Positions 8,269 through 16,235 of a stretch of 64,000 nt of DNA are shown one piece after another. The stretch comes from Chloroflexota bacterium (GTDB lineage: Bacteria; Chloroflexota; Ktedonobacteria; Ktedonobacterales; Ktedonobacteraceae). The stretch covers positions 1 through 64,000 of the forward strand of contig CADDZH010000002.1 of NCBI GenBank assembly GCA_902812455.1. The letters run 5' to 3'. The notes under the pieces are model-generated. The model had not been told where the DNA came from, searched no databases, and worked only from the letters and a program-made list of their open reading frames with translations. Position 1 is the stretch's first letter, and each line of letters opens with the position of its first letter. A program made the translations under genes and the position numbers.

Positions 8269-9516
8269 GGAAGGAGCAACTTGCTCTCGCAAGCGCCTCA
8301 CAGGTGAAAAGAGTATCCACAGGAGCGAGAGGATTTCGCCAACGGATGCCAGAACCAGCGTTTTCTGTAAGCCAATACTCTGCCCAAGTGCACCCCCAAG
8401 CAGGGCACCAATGGTAGGAAGACCATAGACAACAAAGGATATGCTGGCATTCATTCTTCCCTGGAGCCGCTCCGGCGTAATCGCCTGGCGCAAGCTTACC
8501 TGGTTGATGTTGAAAACCGGCTTAGCCAGCCCAAACAGGAGTTGTGCCAGGCCAACCAGAGGAATAGCCAGTAGCGGCACAAGGCCGGCCAGCGGCACCA
8601 GCAGATCAGACCCGCCAATGATGAGGGGAGTAAGCAGCAGCGTAATCCCCATACCGAGCCAAAATGTAAGCTTCGAGGCGAGCAGCGCGCCGAGCACGAA
8701 GCCCACACTGCTGATAGCTAAGATCACGCCGAGCACCACAGGAGAAATACCCAATCCCTTTACCACGTACAATACGGCCACCGCCTCGAGCACACTGTTG
8801 AAGAACGTGAGCGTCGCAAAGCTACTCGTTAAAGCGCGCAGGATCGGCTCACCGAAGACAAAACGCAATCCTTCGGCTATCTCACGGCCTATAAATCTCC
8901 TCTTTGTCTCAACCTGCGGATCGCTTTCAGGAGCGCGAATCCAGGCCAGCGAGATTGCAGAGACCAGGAAGGATAGCGCATCGACGAGGATCGCTCCCGG
9001 AGCAGTAAGGATTTGCACCAGCGCTCCGGCCAGCCCAGGCCCCACGATCTGGCTAACTGACAGGCTGAGTTCCAACCTGCTGTTGCCCTCAACAAGATGC
9101 TCGCGCTTAATCAGAGAGGGTAAGTACGAACGGTAGGCAACATCAAAGAAGATGGTACAGGTACCAACCAGGAAGGCAAGCAAATAGAGGACCCAGATAC
9201 GCAGCATTCCGAGCAGGTACGTGAGCGGAACCAGGCTGAGCAAGACAAAACGAGCTGTATCGGCCACGATAAGTACCGGGCGCCTTCGCAATCGATCCAC
9301 CCATACACCTGCAAGCAGCCCAAAAAGGAGGGTTGGAACTGTTCCTACGGCTGTGAGGATGCCCATCTGCAGCGCCGTGGCATCAAGAACCAGTACAGCG
9401 GTCAGGGGAATGGCCAGCAGGGAAATCTGTGAGCCGAGGATGGAAACGGTCTGACCGGCCCACAGTTTGATGAAGTCGGAGTGATGCCATAATCCGGTCA
9501 ATCGGGTGCATTTCAC
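8254..9516 (-). CDS. MFS exporter (EntS/MFS_3 type)
   Basis: A 420-residue membrane protein with 12 predicted helices. SDFIKLWAGQTVSILGSQIS at the N-terminus and the loop GVWVDRLRRRPVLI are typical of the MFS_3 group, which exports siderophores, macrolides or other small molecules. I choose the GTG at 9516 because AAAAAGG lies six bases upstream; an in-frame TTG at 9537 has no ribosome site. The last codons and the TAG stop are provided by repeat family A. A paralogue lies at 16236-17501. A 15-bp inverted repeat upstream may regulate it. Confidence 0.86.
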   Translation of the reverse strand: MKCTRLTGLWHHSDFIKLWAGQTVSILGSQISLLAIPLTAVLVLDATALQMGILTAVGTVPTLLFGLLAGVWVDRLRRRPVLIVADTARFVLLSLVPLTYLLGMLRIWVLYLLAFLVGTCTIFFDVAYRSYLPSLIKREHLVEGNSRLELSLSVSQIVGPGLAGALVQILTAPGAILVDALSFLVSAISLAWIRAPESDPQVETKRRFIGREIAEGLRFVFGEPILRALTSSFATLTFFNSVLEAVAVLYVVKGLGISPVVLGVILAISSVGFVLGALLASKLTFWLGMGITLLLTPLIIGGSDLLVPLAGLVPLLAIPLVGLAQLLFGLAKPVFNINQVSLRQAITPERLQGRMNASISFVVYGLPTIGALLGGALGQSIGLQKTLVLASVGEILSLLWILFSPVRRLREQVAPSALER

Positions 9517-9560
9517 AGGAAGCCTTTTTCTCAGCAAACAAATAAGCCTGGTAATGATTA

Positions 9561-9614
9561 AGCAGTGCCACTACATTTTACTCTCGAGATGAATACCTGT
9601 GTAGTGGTACTGCT
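9561..9614. promoter_or_regulatory. Large inverted repeat upstream of the MFS exporter
   Basis: AGCAGTGCCACTACA (9561-9575) is matched 24 bases later by its reverse complement with one mismatch (9600-9614). It lies 45 bp before the GTG start of the exporter, where an operator or leader hairpin would be. No T run follows on the minus strand. Confidence 0.45.
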
Positions 9615-9709
9615 TCTAAAGTCCTTCCACAAATCGAGGGCTGGCATCTTCGTCTATAGATAGTAGGAATGACCCTAGTGTTTCTTACCAGGCTTTCTAT
9701 TCTGGTTCT

Positions 9710-10009
9710 CTAATGGAGAACTGTACTGAGCATCATGGCTGCAAGCATAGCCACAACGAGTAAACCTACTAAGAAAGCAAAGAGGCTATGACGGGCATAG
9801 CGCGTTGTCTCGCTTTCCGCCGATCCTGGACTCAGGGAGTATACATCGTTGCTTTCTTCATACACGGGCTTAGCAGCGACAGTATTCAAACGCCGTACAC
9901 GCCTCAGGCTGCGATAGCCAATGGCTCCATGACGATAAAGATAGGAACTCACGCTGACACCAAAAGCGATCAGCAGGACTCCAATTACCAGCGCAAAGAG
10001 CAGTGACAT
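9710..10009 (-). CDS. Small membrane protein with two transmembrane helices
   Basis: A 99-residue protein of unknown function. It has an N-terminal hydrophobic helix (about residues 2-24), a basic linker with RSLRRVRRL, a polar middle, and a second helix near the C-terminus (about 75-96), so both ends would be on the same side of the membrane. Size and codon use look genuine but I recognise no family. It lies between the exporter and the HtrA gene, all on the minus strand. Confidence 0.55.
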   Translation of the reverse strand: MSLLFALVIGVLLIAFGVSVSSYLYRHGAIGYRSLRRVRRLNTVAAKPVYEESNDVYSLSPGSAESETTRYARHSLFAFLVGLLVVAMLAAMMLSTVLH

Positions 10010-10110
10010 CGTCGTCTCATTCCTTCTCTGCTATCTACAGGCTGCCTGACCCTGGCTAGCCTATGATACTTCTCACCTCTATAGAGAGAGACGTATCAGC
10101 AGAAGAAATC

Positions 10111-10188
10111 TCCAATGCAGACTTTCTACCGTATTCTCCATTGAATACGCTTTTCATGGAAAGACACGTATGAAAGTGCCGCATTGGA
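10111..10188. repeat. Imperfect long inverted repeat after the HtrA gene
   Basis: TCCAATGC and GCATTGGA bound a 78-bp segment whose inner arms (ACTTTC and GAAAGT, with TACG-like cores) also pair imperfectly. It lies just downstream of the protease gene on the minus strand. There is no clear T run, so this is a 3' stem-loop or small repeat element rather than a standard terminator. Confidence 0.4.
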
Positions 10189-10199
10189 GACAAAGCTGA

Positions 10200-11171
10200 T
10201 TATAGGACGACTGTCACCTTGCGTTGTTTCCCTTCTCTCAAGAAACCGATGGCTATTTTTTCTCCTGGACGGTGACGCCGCACAATGCGCTGCAAGTCAC
10301 GTGGCTCCATGACAGGTTCACCGGCGGCAGAAAGAATAATATCCAGTCGCTTGAGTCCAGCACGCTCAGCAGGGCTGTCGTGGCGGATTTCCAGCAGCTC
10401 CACAGCAAATTGTTGCCCCAGCTCAAGATTTCGCTGTACAGCGGGATCGATCTGCACGCGCATCCCTCCAACCCCCAGCGATACCCCATCTGGTTTTGCC
10501 TCGCGCCTTTTCGTGATCTGCGCAAGAGTGTTTTTGACCGTATCGAGGGGTATCGAGAAACCCAGCCCTTGAGCCATGGGCATCATGGCAGTGGTAATGC
10601 CAACCACCCGCCCATTACTATCGACCAGAGGGCCACCAGAATTGCCGGGATTGATGGGAGTATCCGTCTGGATCAGGTTGGTCATCTTGCGGCCACCCGG
10701 AAGGTCAAGGGTGCGATCAAGCGCGCTGACGACCCCGGCGGTAACCGTCCAGTTCAAGCCATAGGGATTGCCTACGGCAATGACAAGCTGGCCTACACGC
10801 AGGGGTACGCGCCCTAACTCGGCTACGGGCAAGCGATCGGCGCCGATACGCAAGACTGCAACATCAACGTCTGGATCACTACCAATGAGACCTGCATCAA
10901 ATTTGCGCCCATCTGCCAGGGTCACGCGAATGCGATGCGCGCGCGCAACGACATGGGCGTTGGTGAGAATCTGACCATCGGAGGCAAAGATAAAGCCGGA
11001 ACCGATGCCACCACCGAACTCTGGGACGTAAAATGGGCCAACACGACGGTTATCTCGATCTATATCAATGCGCACGACCGCTGGGCCAACCCGTTCTGCT
11101 GCCGAGGTGACAGCAGTTGAATAGGCATCTAATGCCTGTGTATCTTTCTCATATGTACTCATGCTCAGCAC
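10200..11171 (-). CDS. HtrA/DegP-like S1C serine protease without export signal
   Basis: A 323-residue trypsin-like protease with one PDZ domain. The catalytic triad is visible: His in ILTNAHVVA, Asp in PDVDVAVLRIG, Ser in NPGNSGGPLVD. The C-terminal PDZ domain (about residues 225-320) includes SPAERAGLKRLDIILSA. HtrA proteins degrade or refold damaged envelope proteins, and most have a signal peptide or membrane anchor. Here the N-terminus (STYEKDTQALDAYSTA) is polar, so the enzyme is probably cytoplasmic or exported in an unrecognised way. Start is GTG at 11171 or ATG at 11162. A response regulator gene lies upstream on the same strand. Confidence 0.9.
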   Translation of the reverse strand: MLSMSTYEKDTQALDAYSTAVTSAAERVGPAVVRIDIDRDNRRVGPFYVPEFGGGIGSGFIFASDGQILTNAHVVARAHRIRVTLADGRKFDAGLIGSDPDVDVAVLRIGADRLPVAELGRVPLRVGQLVIAVGNPYGLNWTVTAGVVSALDRTLDLPGGRKMTNLIQTDTPINPGNSGGPLVDSNGRVVGITTAMMPMAQGLGFSIPLDTVKNTLAQITKRREAKPDGVSLGVGGMRVQIDPAVQRNLELGQQFAVELLEIRHDSPAERAGLKRLDIILSAAGEPVMEPRDLQRIVRRHRPGEKIAIGFLREGKQRKVTVVL

Positions 11172-11266
11172 AATACTTTCCCGTGGAACCCAACCACTCA
11201 GAGGACGTGCGTGCGAGGCACCTACTCAATGAGATTGATAGCTATTATATCACATCTGCATAGCGC

Positions 11267-11719
11267 TTATTGTGATGAGGAAGCGAGAGGAGAATTCAAG
11301 GCCGTTGCAATGGCCGTCATCAGCGTCTGGAGCTTAAACGGCTTCTCGACTAAACTGGCATGGGGAGCCACCTGGAGAGCCCTGGCTACCTCGGCAGGGT
11401 GAGCAGCAGTACAGAGGATGATAGGCAAGGATTGCGTATGAGGATGAGCCATGAGATCACGCAGCACATCGACGCCATCGATGCCGGGTAGAAAGAGATC
11501 GAGAATCAGTACTTCCACAGGAAGCTTAGCTACCTTAGCCGGGCCAGGGGAAGCGGGCGAGGCTAACATATCGCTGTGGGTTACTTCATCCATCAGAAGC
11601 GCCTGCAGGCACTGCTGAGGCGTTTCATAGACGGTGACCTGGTGGCCACCATACTGTAATAATGTCACACAAAGTTTTGCGATGCGAAAATTGTCTTCTA
11701 ATAGACCCACATGAGCCAT
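11267..11719 (-). CDS. Single-domain response regulator (CheY-like receiver)
   Basis: A 150-residue receiver domain with no output domain. The acidic pocket is LLEDN, the phosphoacceptor Asp is in LILDLFLPGIDG, the conserved Thr/Ser region is ILCTAAHP and the conserved Lys is in LVEKPFKL. A loop of about 20 extra residues rich in Ser, Pro and Ala lies between alpha-2 and beta-3 (SDMLASPASPGPAKVA). It would relay phosphorylation from a histidine kinase that is not in the window. It lies just upstream of the HtrA gene on the same strand, but about 100 bases separate them. Confidence 0.88.
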   Translation of the reverse strand: MAHVGLLEDNFRIAKLCVTLLQYGGHQVTVYETPQQCLQALLMDEVTHSDMLASPASPGPAKVAKLPVEVLILDLFLPGIDGVDVLRDLMAHPHTQSLPIILCTAAHPAEVARALQVAPHASLVEKPFKLQTLMTAIATALNSPLASSSQ

Positions 11720-11807
11720 AAGCAGGGAATATCCTTTATTTGCTGCTGCAACCTTTACTTTCCAAATTGTAATAGGTACATTGAGTAGCTGTCAAGCAGA
11801 ATAAACT

Positions 11808-12431
11808 TTATTCCTGTTCTCCCTTGCCACCGCTCTTTTCTTCCTCGATGACCCGCTCGACGACCTGCTTCAGTACCTGGTAGGGCTGCGCACCCATGAC
11901 CAGGTAACGATTGGCAAAGATGAGTGCGGGGACGCCGCTCAGCCCATAGGCATACGCCATCTCTTCGTCGGCATCCACCTGCTCATTGAAGGCCTCGCTG
12001 GCCAGGATCTGCTCGAAATCCTTCGTATTGAGGCCGGCCTCCTCGGCGACTGCTCGCAAGACAGCCGTGTCGCCGATATCCTTGCCTTGTTCCCAGTAGG
12101 CACGCATGGCGGTGACGTGAAAGGCAGCCCCCTTGCCCTGCGTCTGGGCGTACTTCTCAAGCACCAGGGCCGGCCGGCTATTGGCGCCAACCGGGCCAGG
12201 ATTCATCTCCAGGCCATATTGCTCGCGCGCCCGTTGCTGCAACAGTGGCCGTCCTGCCATAATCCGCGCCTGGCGTTCCGGCGTGATGGGAGGAGCACCG
12301 GCAGGATGCAATTCAAACGCATGCCACTGGATGGTGACATCATAGTGTTCTTCAAGCTGCTCCAAACTGGAGCCGACCAGGTAGCAAAACGGTCAAACAA
12401 AGTCAGACCAGACATCAATGCGGACGGACAT
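11808..12431 (-). CDS. FrnE/DsbA-family oxidoreductase, probable selenoprotein (UGA at residue 13)
   Basis: A 207-residue thioredoxin-fold protein of the FrnE branch of the DsbA family. Read from the ATG at 12431, which has AGGAAGGA eight bases upstream, it begins MSVRIDVWSDFV, then an in-frame TGA (12393-12395), then PFCYLVG. Family members have Cys at this place (CPFC), so the TGA replaces the nucleophilic redox cysteine and the protein would be U-P-F-C. The frame after the TGA is intact for 194 codons, with the helical insert and cis-proline loop (SGVPALIF). A tRNA-Sec gene is in this window and a stem-loop follows the TGA. The start overlaps the end of the radical SAM gene by 17 bases. 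Alternatives are a fresh nonsense mutation or a sequencing error, but the exact position argues for selenocysteine. Confidence 0.88.
12359..12395 (-). promoter_or_regulatory. Candidate bacterial SECIS element following the in-frame UGA
   Basis: On the minus strand the TGA (12395-12393) is followed by seven bases and then a stem-loop. The lower stem is GCUAC with GGAGC (one A-G mismatch), there is a UUU bulge on the 3' side, and the upper stem is CUGG with CCAG closing a six-base loop UCGGCU. The apical loop starts 17 bases after the UGA and contains G residues, in the range known for bacterial SECIS hairpins. It was folded by eye only. Confidence 0.6.
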
Positions 12432-13404
12432 AGATATGTTCCTTCCTAGTGAAAGCACCAGGGCGATGGCCAGCGTCGCCCCTACCTTCGATCGCAGCCG
12501 GCAGGAGGGTAGGGGCTGGGCTTGCCCCAGCCCTGGAACTCAAGGCGCGAGGCGCGATCCCGCAAAAGCCTGCGCTACTCCAACCAACTGCAAGCCCCTT
12601 TGGTTGCCCACACTCGCACAGATAATCATAGAGCCGGTGAGCACGAGCCGTCTCGTCCCACCCCGGCTCAACTCCGGCGAATGGGCTGCGGCCAGTGCGT
12701 CCACCTCCCGAACCGTCACCATCAACAACCGTATCGACAACCACTCGCTGCGCCCCGCTCTCGAGTAGCCGTTGGCCAAACTCCTCAACGGCAGTATAGG
12801 GAAGACATGGGCTGGCGGTAATCTGGGTATGAATACCGGCGCTACTGGCGGCTCGCACTAGCTCCCAGCGTTTCTCTAACGGCGGCCCACCCTTAAGGCT
12901 TTTCAGGTATGACTGATCGTCAGTCTCGATCGTTATTGAGAGCCAGGCATAAGGGATCTGGGCCAATAATGGCAGGTCGCGCTCCGCCAGCGGGGAGCGG
13001 GTCTGCACAACCAGTAAATCCAGCTCTGGATAGCGGGTGAACACTTCCAGGCATTGTCGCGTGACCTGGTACTTGCGCTCGATTGGCTGGTAGGGATCGG
13101 TTGTGCTGCTCATAAAAATGCGCAGCTTACAGCGTGTTTCTGGCTTCATCCTCGCCAGGGCTTTGTCCAGCAGTTCGGCGGCGTTTACCTTGACCTGCAC
13201 TGCCTTTCCCCAGGAAAGCGCTCCTCCCCTGAAGGACCAGTTGGGCAGAAACTGGGCATAGCAATACATGCCACAGGTCGTCTGCCCAAAGCCACAGCCT
13301 GTATACGGCGACAGCGCGTGTGTGAACGGATACGGGCCGCTAGCCAGGAAGCCACTGGTTTGCGGTGTCAAAATGCTCTTCGCTTCTTGCAACACGATTT
13401 CCAT
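12415..13404 (-). CDS. SPL-family radical SAM protein (Rv2578c-like)
   Basis: About 329 residues. After the start at 13404 (MEIVLQEAKSILT) comes YTGCGFGQTTCGMYCYAQF, the cysteine cluster expected to hold the radical SAM [4Fe-4S] centre; the spacing is C-x6-C-x3-C rather than the usual C-x3-C-x2-C. Later motifs (FMSSTTDPYQPIE, VVQTRSPL, LSITIETDD) are typical of the spore-photoproduct-lyase-like group of unknown substrate. An upstream in-frame start at 13686 would translate a 15-bp hairpin and non-coding DNA, so I reject it. The last 40 or so residues are encoded by GC-rich intergenic repeats and overlap the ribosome site and start of the selenoprotein gene, indicating an operon. Confidence 0.83.
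   Translation of the reverse strand: MEIVLQEAKSILTPQTSGFLASGPYPFTHALSPYTGCGFGQTTCGMYCYAQFLPNWSFRGGALSWGKAVQVKVNAAELLDKALARMKPETRCKLRIFMSSTTDPYQPIERKYQVTRQCLEVFTRYPELDLLVVQTRSPLAERDLPLLAQIPYAWLSITIETDDQSYLKSLKGGPPLEKRWELVRAASSAGIHTQITASPCLPYTAVEEFGQRLLESGAQRVVVDTVVDGDGSGGGRTGRSPFAGVEPGWDETARAHRLYDYLCECGQPKGLAVGWSSAGFCGIAPRALSSRAGASPAPTLLPAAIEGRGDAGHRPGAFTRKEHIYVRPH
12459..12541. repeat. GC-rich hairpin repeats (family C) inside the 3' end of the radical SAM gene
   Basis: Two palindromic units lie close together: GGGCGATGGCCAGCGTCGCC (12459-12478) and GGGGCTGGGCTTGCCCCAGC (12512-12531), separated by CTACC- and GTAGG-type junctions. Similar units lie at 25108-25195 and 30427-30453. They are translated as the tail of the radical SAM protein. 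Confidence 0.65.
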
Positions 13405-13508
13405 ACCGGTAATTCTATCTCGGGAACGAGGGCGAGGGCAAGCACTGCCTCTATCCTCAATGATGATATCAGCATCTGATCGTTGGAAGAAGCTCGTTCC
13501 CAAAAAGG

Positions 13509-13542
13509 GATAAGGGAGAGCGGATACCCGCTCTCCCTTATC
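13509..13542 (-). terminator. Strong hairpin with U run in the leader of the radical SAM gene
   Basis: GATAAGGGAGAGCGG pairs perfectly with CCGCTCTCCCTTATC over 15 bp with a four-base loop. On the minus strand it is followed by CCCTTTTTGGG, so it resembles an intrinsic terminator placed 105 bp before the radical SAM start. As the genes on either side diverge (13404 minus, 13766 plus), it may be an attenuator. The rest of 13405-13765 shows no gene. Confidence 0.55.
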
Positions 13543-13765
13543 GTTCTTTTCCCCCCAAGAAAAGGAGCCTATGCTGAGCCACCAGTGTTGTTGGGATAGA
13601 TGCTTCCCCCCAAACATCCATCCACCAGAACTTTTCTTCCCCCACGAAATATAGTAATCGCTCTCAGGTGATATTATGGTTGACAAACTGTTAAGATATT
13701 ATGAAGATTGATAGAAATATGGCGATACTGGTTAAGATTCCTTTTCCTTCAGAAAGGCATAGCAA

Positions 13766-16087
13766 ATGTTCACAGAAATTACACAACCATCTTACCAGAG
13801 CACTAGCGGAAAAGAACATATCTGGGCCCCAGGAGCAAGCAATGTGCCCGATTGTTTACTGGCAGCAGCACTGCTAGGCAGCGAAGTGATACGCGTGCGT
13901 CTTGTGCGCGGCACACAACTGGATGAAGCACGCTACCAGCTTGTAGATAACGCGCCTGGTACACTCCCCTATCATTCCTGGATCGCCGTCAAAGGAGATG
14001 AGCAATGGCCCGATGTCGCCAGCGAAAGTGAGGCGCGCAGTATCCTGGAACCATACCTCCGGGGTTTTGCCATCTCATCTACCTCGATGCGCCTGTCAAG
14101 ACCACTGGGAAGTAATGAGCGCATCTACGGGCTGGGAGAGCGCACCGGCAGCATGAATAAACGCGGCCAGGCATTCCCTATCTGGAATATCGACCCCCAT
14201 AAGGGACACAATGCGCAAACGCTCACCATGTACACCTCAATCCCTTTCTATCTTAGCCTATCCGTCGCCGATGGCAGGGCTTACGGGGTATTGATCGACC
14301 ATACAGGGCGCATTGAGATGGATATTGGCAAAACTAATCCCTCTGAATTAAGCGCAACATTAGAGGGCGATAGCCTGATTGTATATTTTTTCACAGGGCC
14401 AACAGCGGCAGATGTGCTGCGACAGTATACAGAGCTTACCGGGCGCATGCCGCTTCCCCCGCGCTGGGCAATAGGATATCACCAGTCCCGCTGGGGATAC
14501 CTTTCTGAGCAGTTAGTACGAGCAGTGGCCGGCAAACTGCGCGAGGGGCGCCATCCATGCGATGCCATCTGGCTGGATATCGATTACATGGATGGCTACC
14601 GTGATTTTACATGGAATAGCGAAACATTTCCGGATCCCAGGCGCCTGGCCACAGAACTGCATGGCCAGGGACTGCACCTGGTCACCATCATTGACCCCGG
14701 CATCAAAGTCGATGAGGGCTATAGCGTGTACCGGCAAGGCATGGAGCAGGATAACTTCTGCCGCTACGAAAATGGAGAAATCTTTACCGGCGATGTCTGG
14801 CCAGGAACATGCGTCTTCCCCGATTTCTCACAAGAACGAGTACGCAACTGGTGGGGTAATCTACATCGATCATTGCTCGACCTGGGAGTCGATGCTATCT
14901 GGGATGATATGAACGAGCCAGCTCTCACAAAGTGGAATCCACAAGAAAAACAGGTGTCTGCCCTCGAAGAAAATACCATGCCTGATAATGTCTTGCACAA
15001 GGCAGGCGGTGATCAATCAACCGGACAAGATGGGCCTCCAACACTACATAAGTTTTTCCATAATGCTTACGGTTTAGAGATGGCGCGAGCTACATACGAA
15101 GGATTGCTGCGCCTGCGCCCAGATTCGCGCCCATTTGTCTTGAGCCGTTCGGGCACAGCAGGAATGCAGCGCTACGCTGCCATATGGACGGGAGACAATT
15201 GGAGCCGCTGGGATGATATCCTGATGGCCATTCCGATGTGCCTGAATATCGGGATGAGCGGCCTGCCCTTTGTGGGCGTAGATATTGGGGGGTTCTGGGA
15301 ATCAAGCAATGGAGAGCTGTTAGTACGTTTTGCGCAACTGGGAGCCTTTTTACCCTTTTGCCGCAATCACAGCTCGGCACGCTCTGCCGACCAGGAGCCC
15401 TGGGCCTTTGGTGAGCCATACGAAAGCGCTTACCGCAGCGCCATCGAAACTCGCTACCGGCTCATGCCCTACCTGTATACGCTTTTCCACGAAGCGGCAA
15501 CCACAGGAGCGCCCATTATGCGCCCGCTCTACTACCACTATCCTACGGATGAACAGGCTTACGACTTGGAAGACGAATTCCTCATAGGCGACACGCTGCT
15601 CTCCGCGCCCGTCTACCAGCTTGGGGCCACAAGTAGAAGCGTGTACTTGCCGGCAGGCATCTGGTTCGACTACTGGAGCGGTCAAGAGTATCCAGGCGGC
15701 GGATGGAGCGAAATTGAAGCTCCACTCGATCGCTGGCCCTTGTTGATTCGCGGGAACAGCATTCTACCCAGCGGCCCACTCATGCAGTATGTCGATCAGC
15801 AGCCAACCGATCCGCTGACCTTTACCTGCTATATGGCGACTGAGGATCTCGCCAGCTACACACTCTACGAGGACGATGGCTCATCGCTCGCCTACCTGCA
15901 GGGTGCATTTGCCCAGATACGGATCAGTTGCCGCGTGTCTCAGGACGTTGTGGCAGTAGACATCGAGGAGCAATTCGATGAATTTCGCCCGCAACGGGAA
16001 GCCTACGAGGTGATTGTGTATGCCGGCGGCAGGACATTGCAACAGCGCGTCAAGGCAGGGCAAGGAAATATAGCCTTACGGCTATAA
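13766..16087 (+). CDS. Glycoside hydrolase family 31 alpha-glucosidase
   Basis: A 773-residue cytoplasmic enzyme. The N-terminal beta-sandwich (to about residue 220) includes YGLGERTGSMNKRG. The catalytic barrel carries CDAIWLDIDYMDGYRDFTW, the nucleophile region AIWDDMNEPA and the acid/base Asp in WTGDNWSRWDD. A late FLPFCRNHS and a C-terminal beta domain with YTLYEDDG follow. It should release terminal alpha-linked glucose (or xylose) from oligosaccharides. No signal peptide is present, so substrates would be imported. The single ATG start is clear from the N-terminal domain. It is divergent from the radical SAM operon. Confidence 0.93.
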   Translation: MFTEITQPSYQSTSGKEHIWAPGASNVPDCLLAAALLGSEVIRVRLVRGTQLDEARYQLVDNAPGTLPYHSWIAVKGDEQWPDVASESEARSILEPYLRGFAISSTSMRLSRPLGSNERIYGLGERTGSMNKRGQAFPIWNIDPHKGHNAQTLTMYTSIPFYLSLSVADGRAYGVLIDHTGRIEMDIGKTNPSELSATLEGDSLIVYFFTGPTAADVLRQYTELTGRMPLPPRWAIGYHQSRWGYLSEQLVRAVAGKLREGRHPCDAIWLDIDYMDGYRDFTWNSETFPDPRRLATELHGQGLHLVTIIDPGIKVDEGYSVYRQGMEQDNFCRYENGEIFTGDVWPGTCVFPDFSQERVRNWWGNLHRSLLDLGVDAIWDDMNEPALTKWNPQEKQVSALEENTMPDNVLHKAGGDQSTGQDGPPTLHKFFHNAYGLEMARATYEGLLRLRPDSRPFVLSRSGTAGMQRYAAIWTGDNWSRWDDILMAIPMCLNIGMSGLPFVGVDIGGFWESSNGELLVRFAQLGAFLPFCRNHSSARSADQEPWAFGEPYESAYRSAIETRYRLMPYLYTLFHEAATTGAPIMRPLYYHYPTDEQAYDLEDEFLIGDTLLSAPVYQLGATSRSVYLPAGIWFDYWSGQEYPGGGWSEIEAPLDRWPLLIRGNSILPSGPLMQYVDQQPTDPLTFTCYMATEDLASYTLYEDDGSSLAYLQGAFAQIRISCRVSQDVVAVDIEEQFDEFRPQREAYEVIVYAGGRTLQQRVKAGQGNIALRL

Positions 16088-16235
16088 GAAACCGAAGATG
16101 ACCGCAAGCGTCGCCGCTCTGCGGAACGCATCCTTAAAACCAGCATTGCAACTCTCTTGAAGGAATCAGCAAGATGAGTGAGCTGACCACAGGTTTCTCG
16201 GTGGCTGTCTTTACAAGAGCTTGTGTGACTAGTAG

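Noticed and set aside
13405..13686. 95-residue N-terminal extension of the radical SAM protein
   Set aside because: It would translate a perfect 15-bp hairpin and shows no family similarity; the conserved sequence begins at the ATG at 13404.
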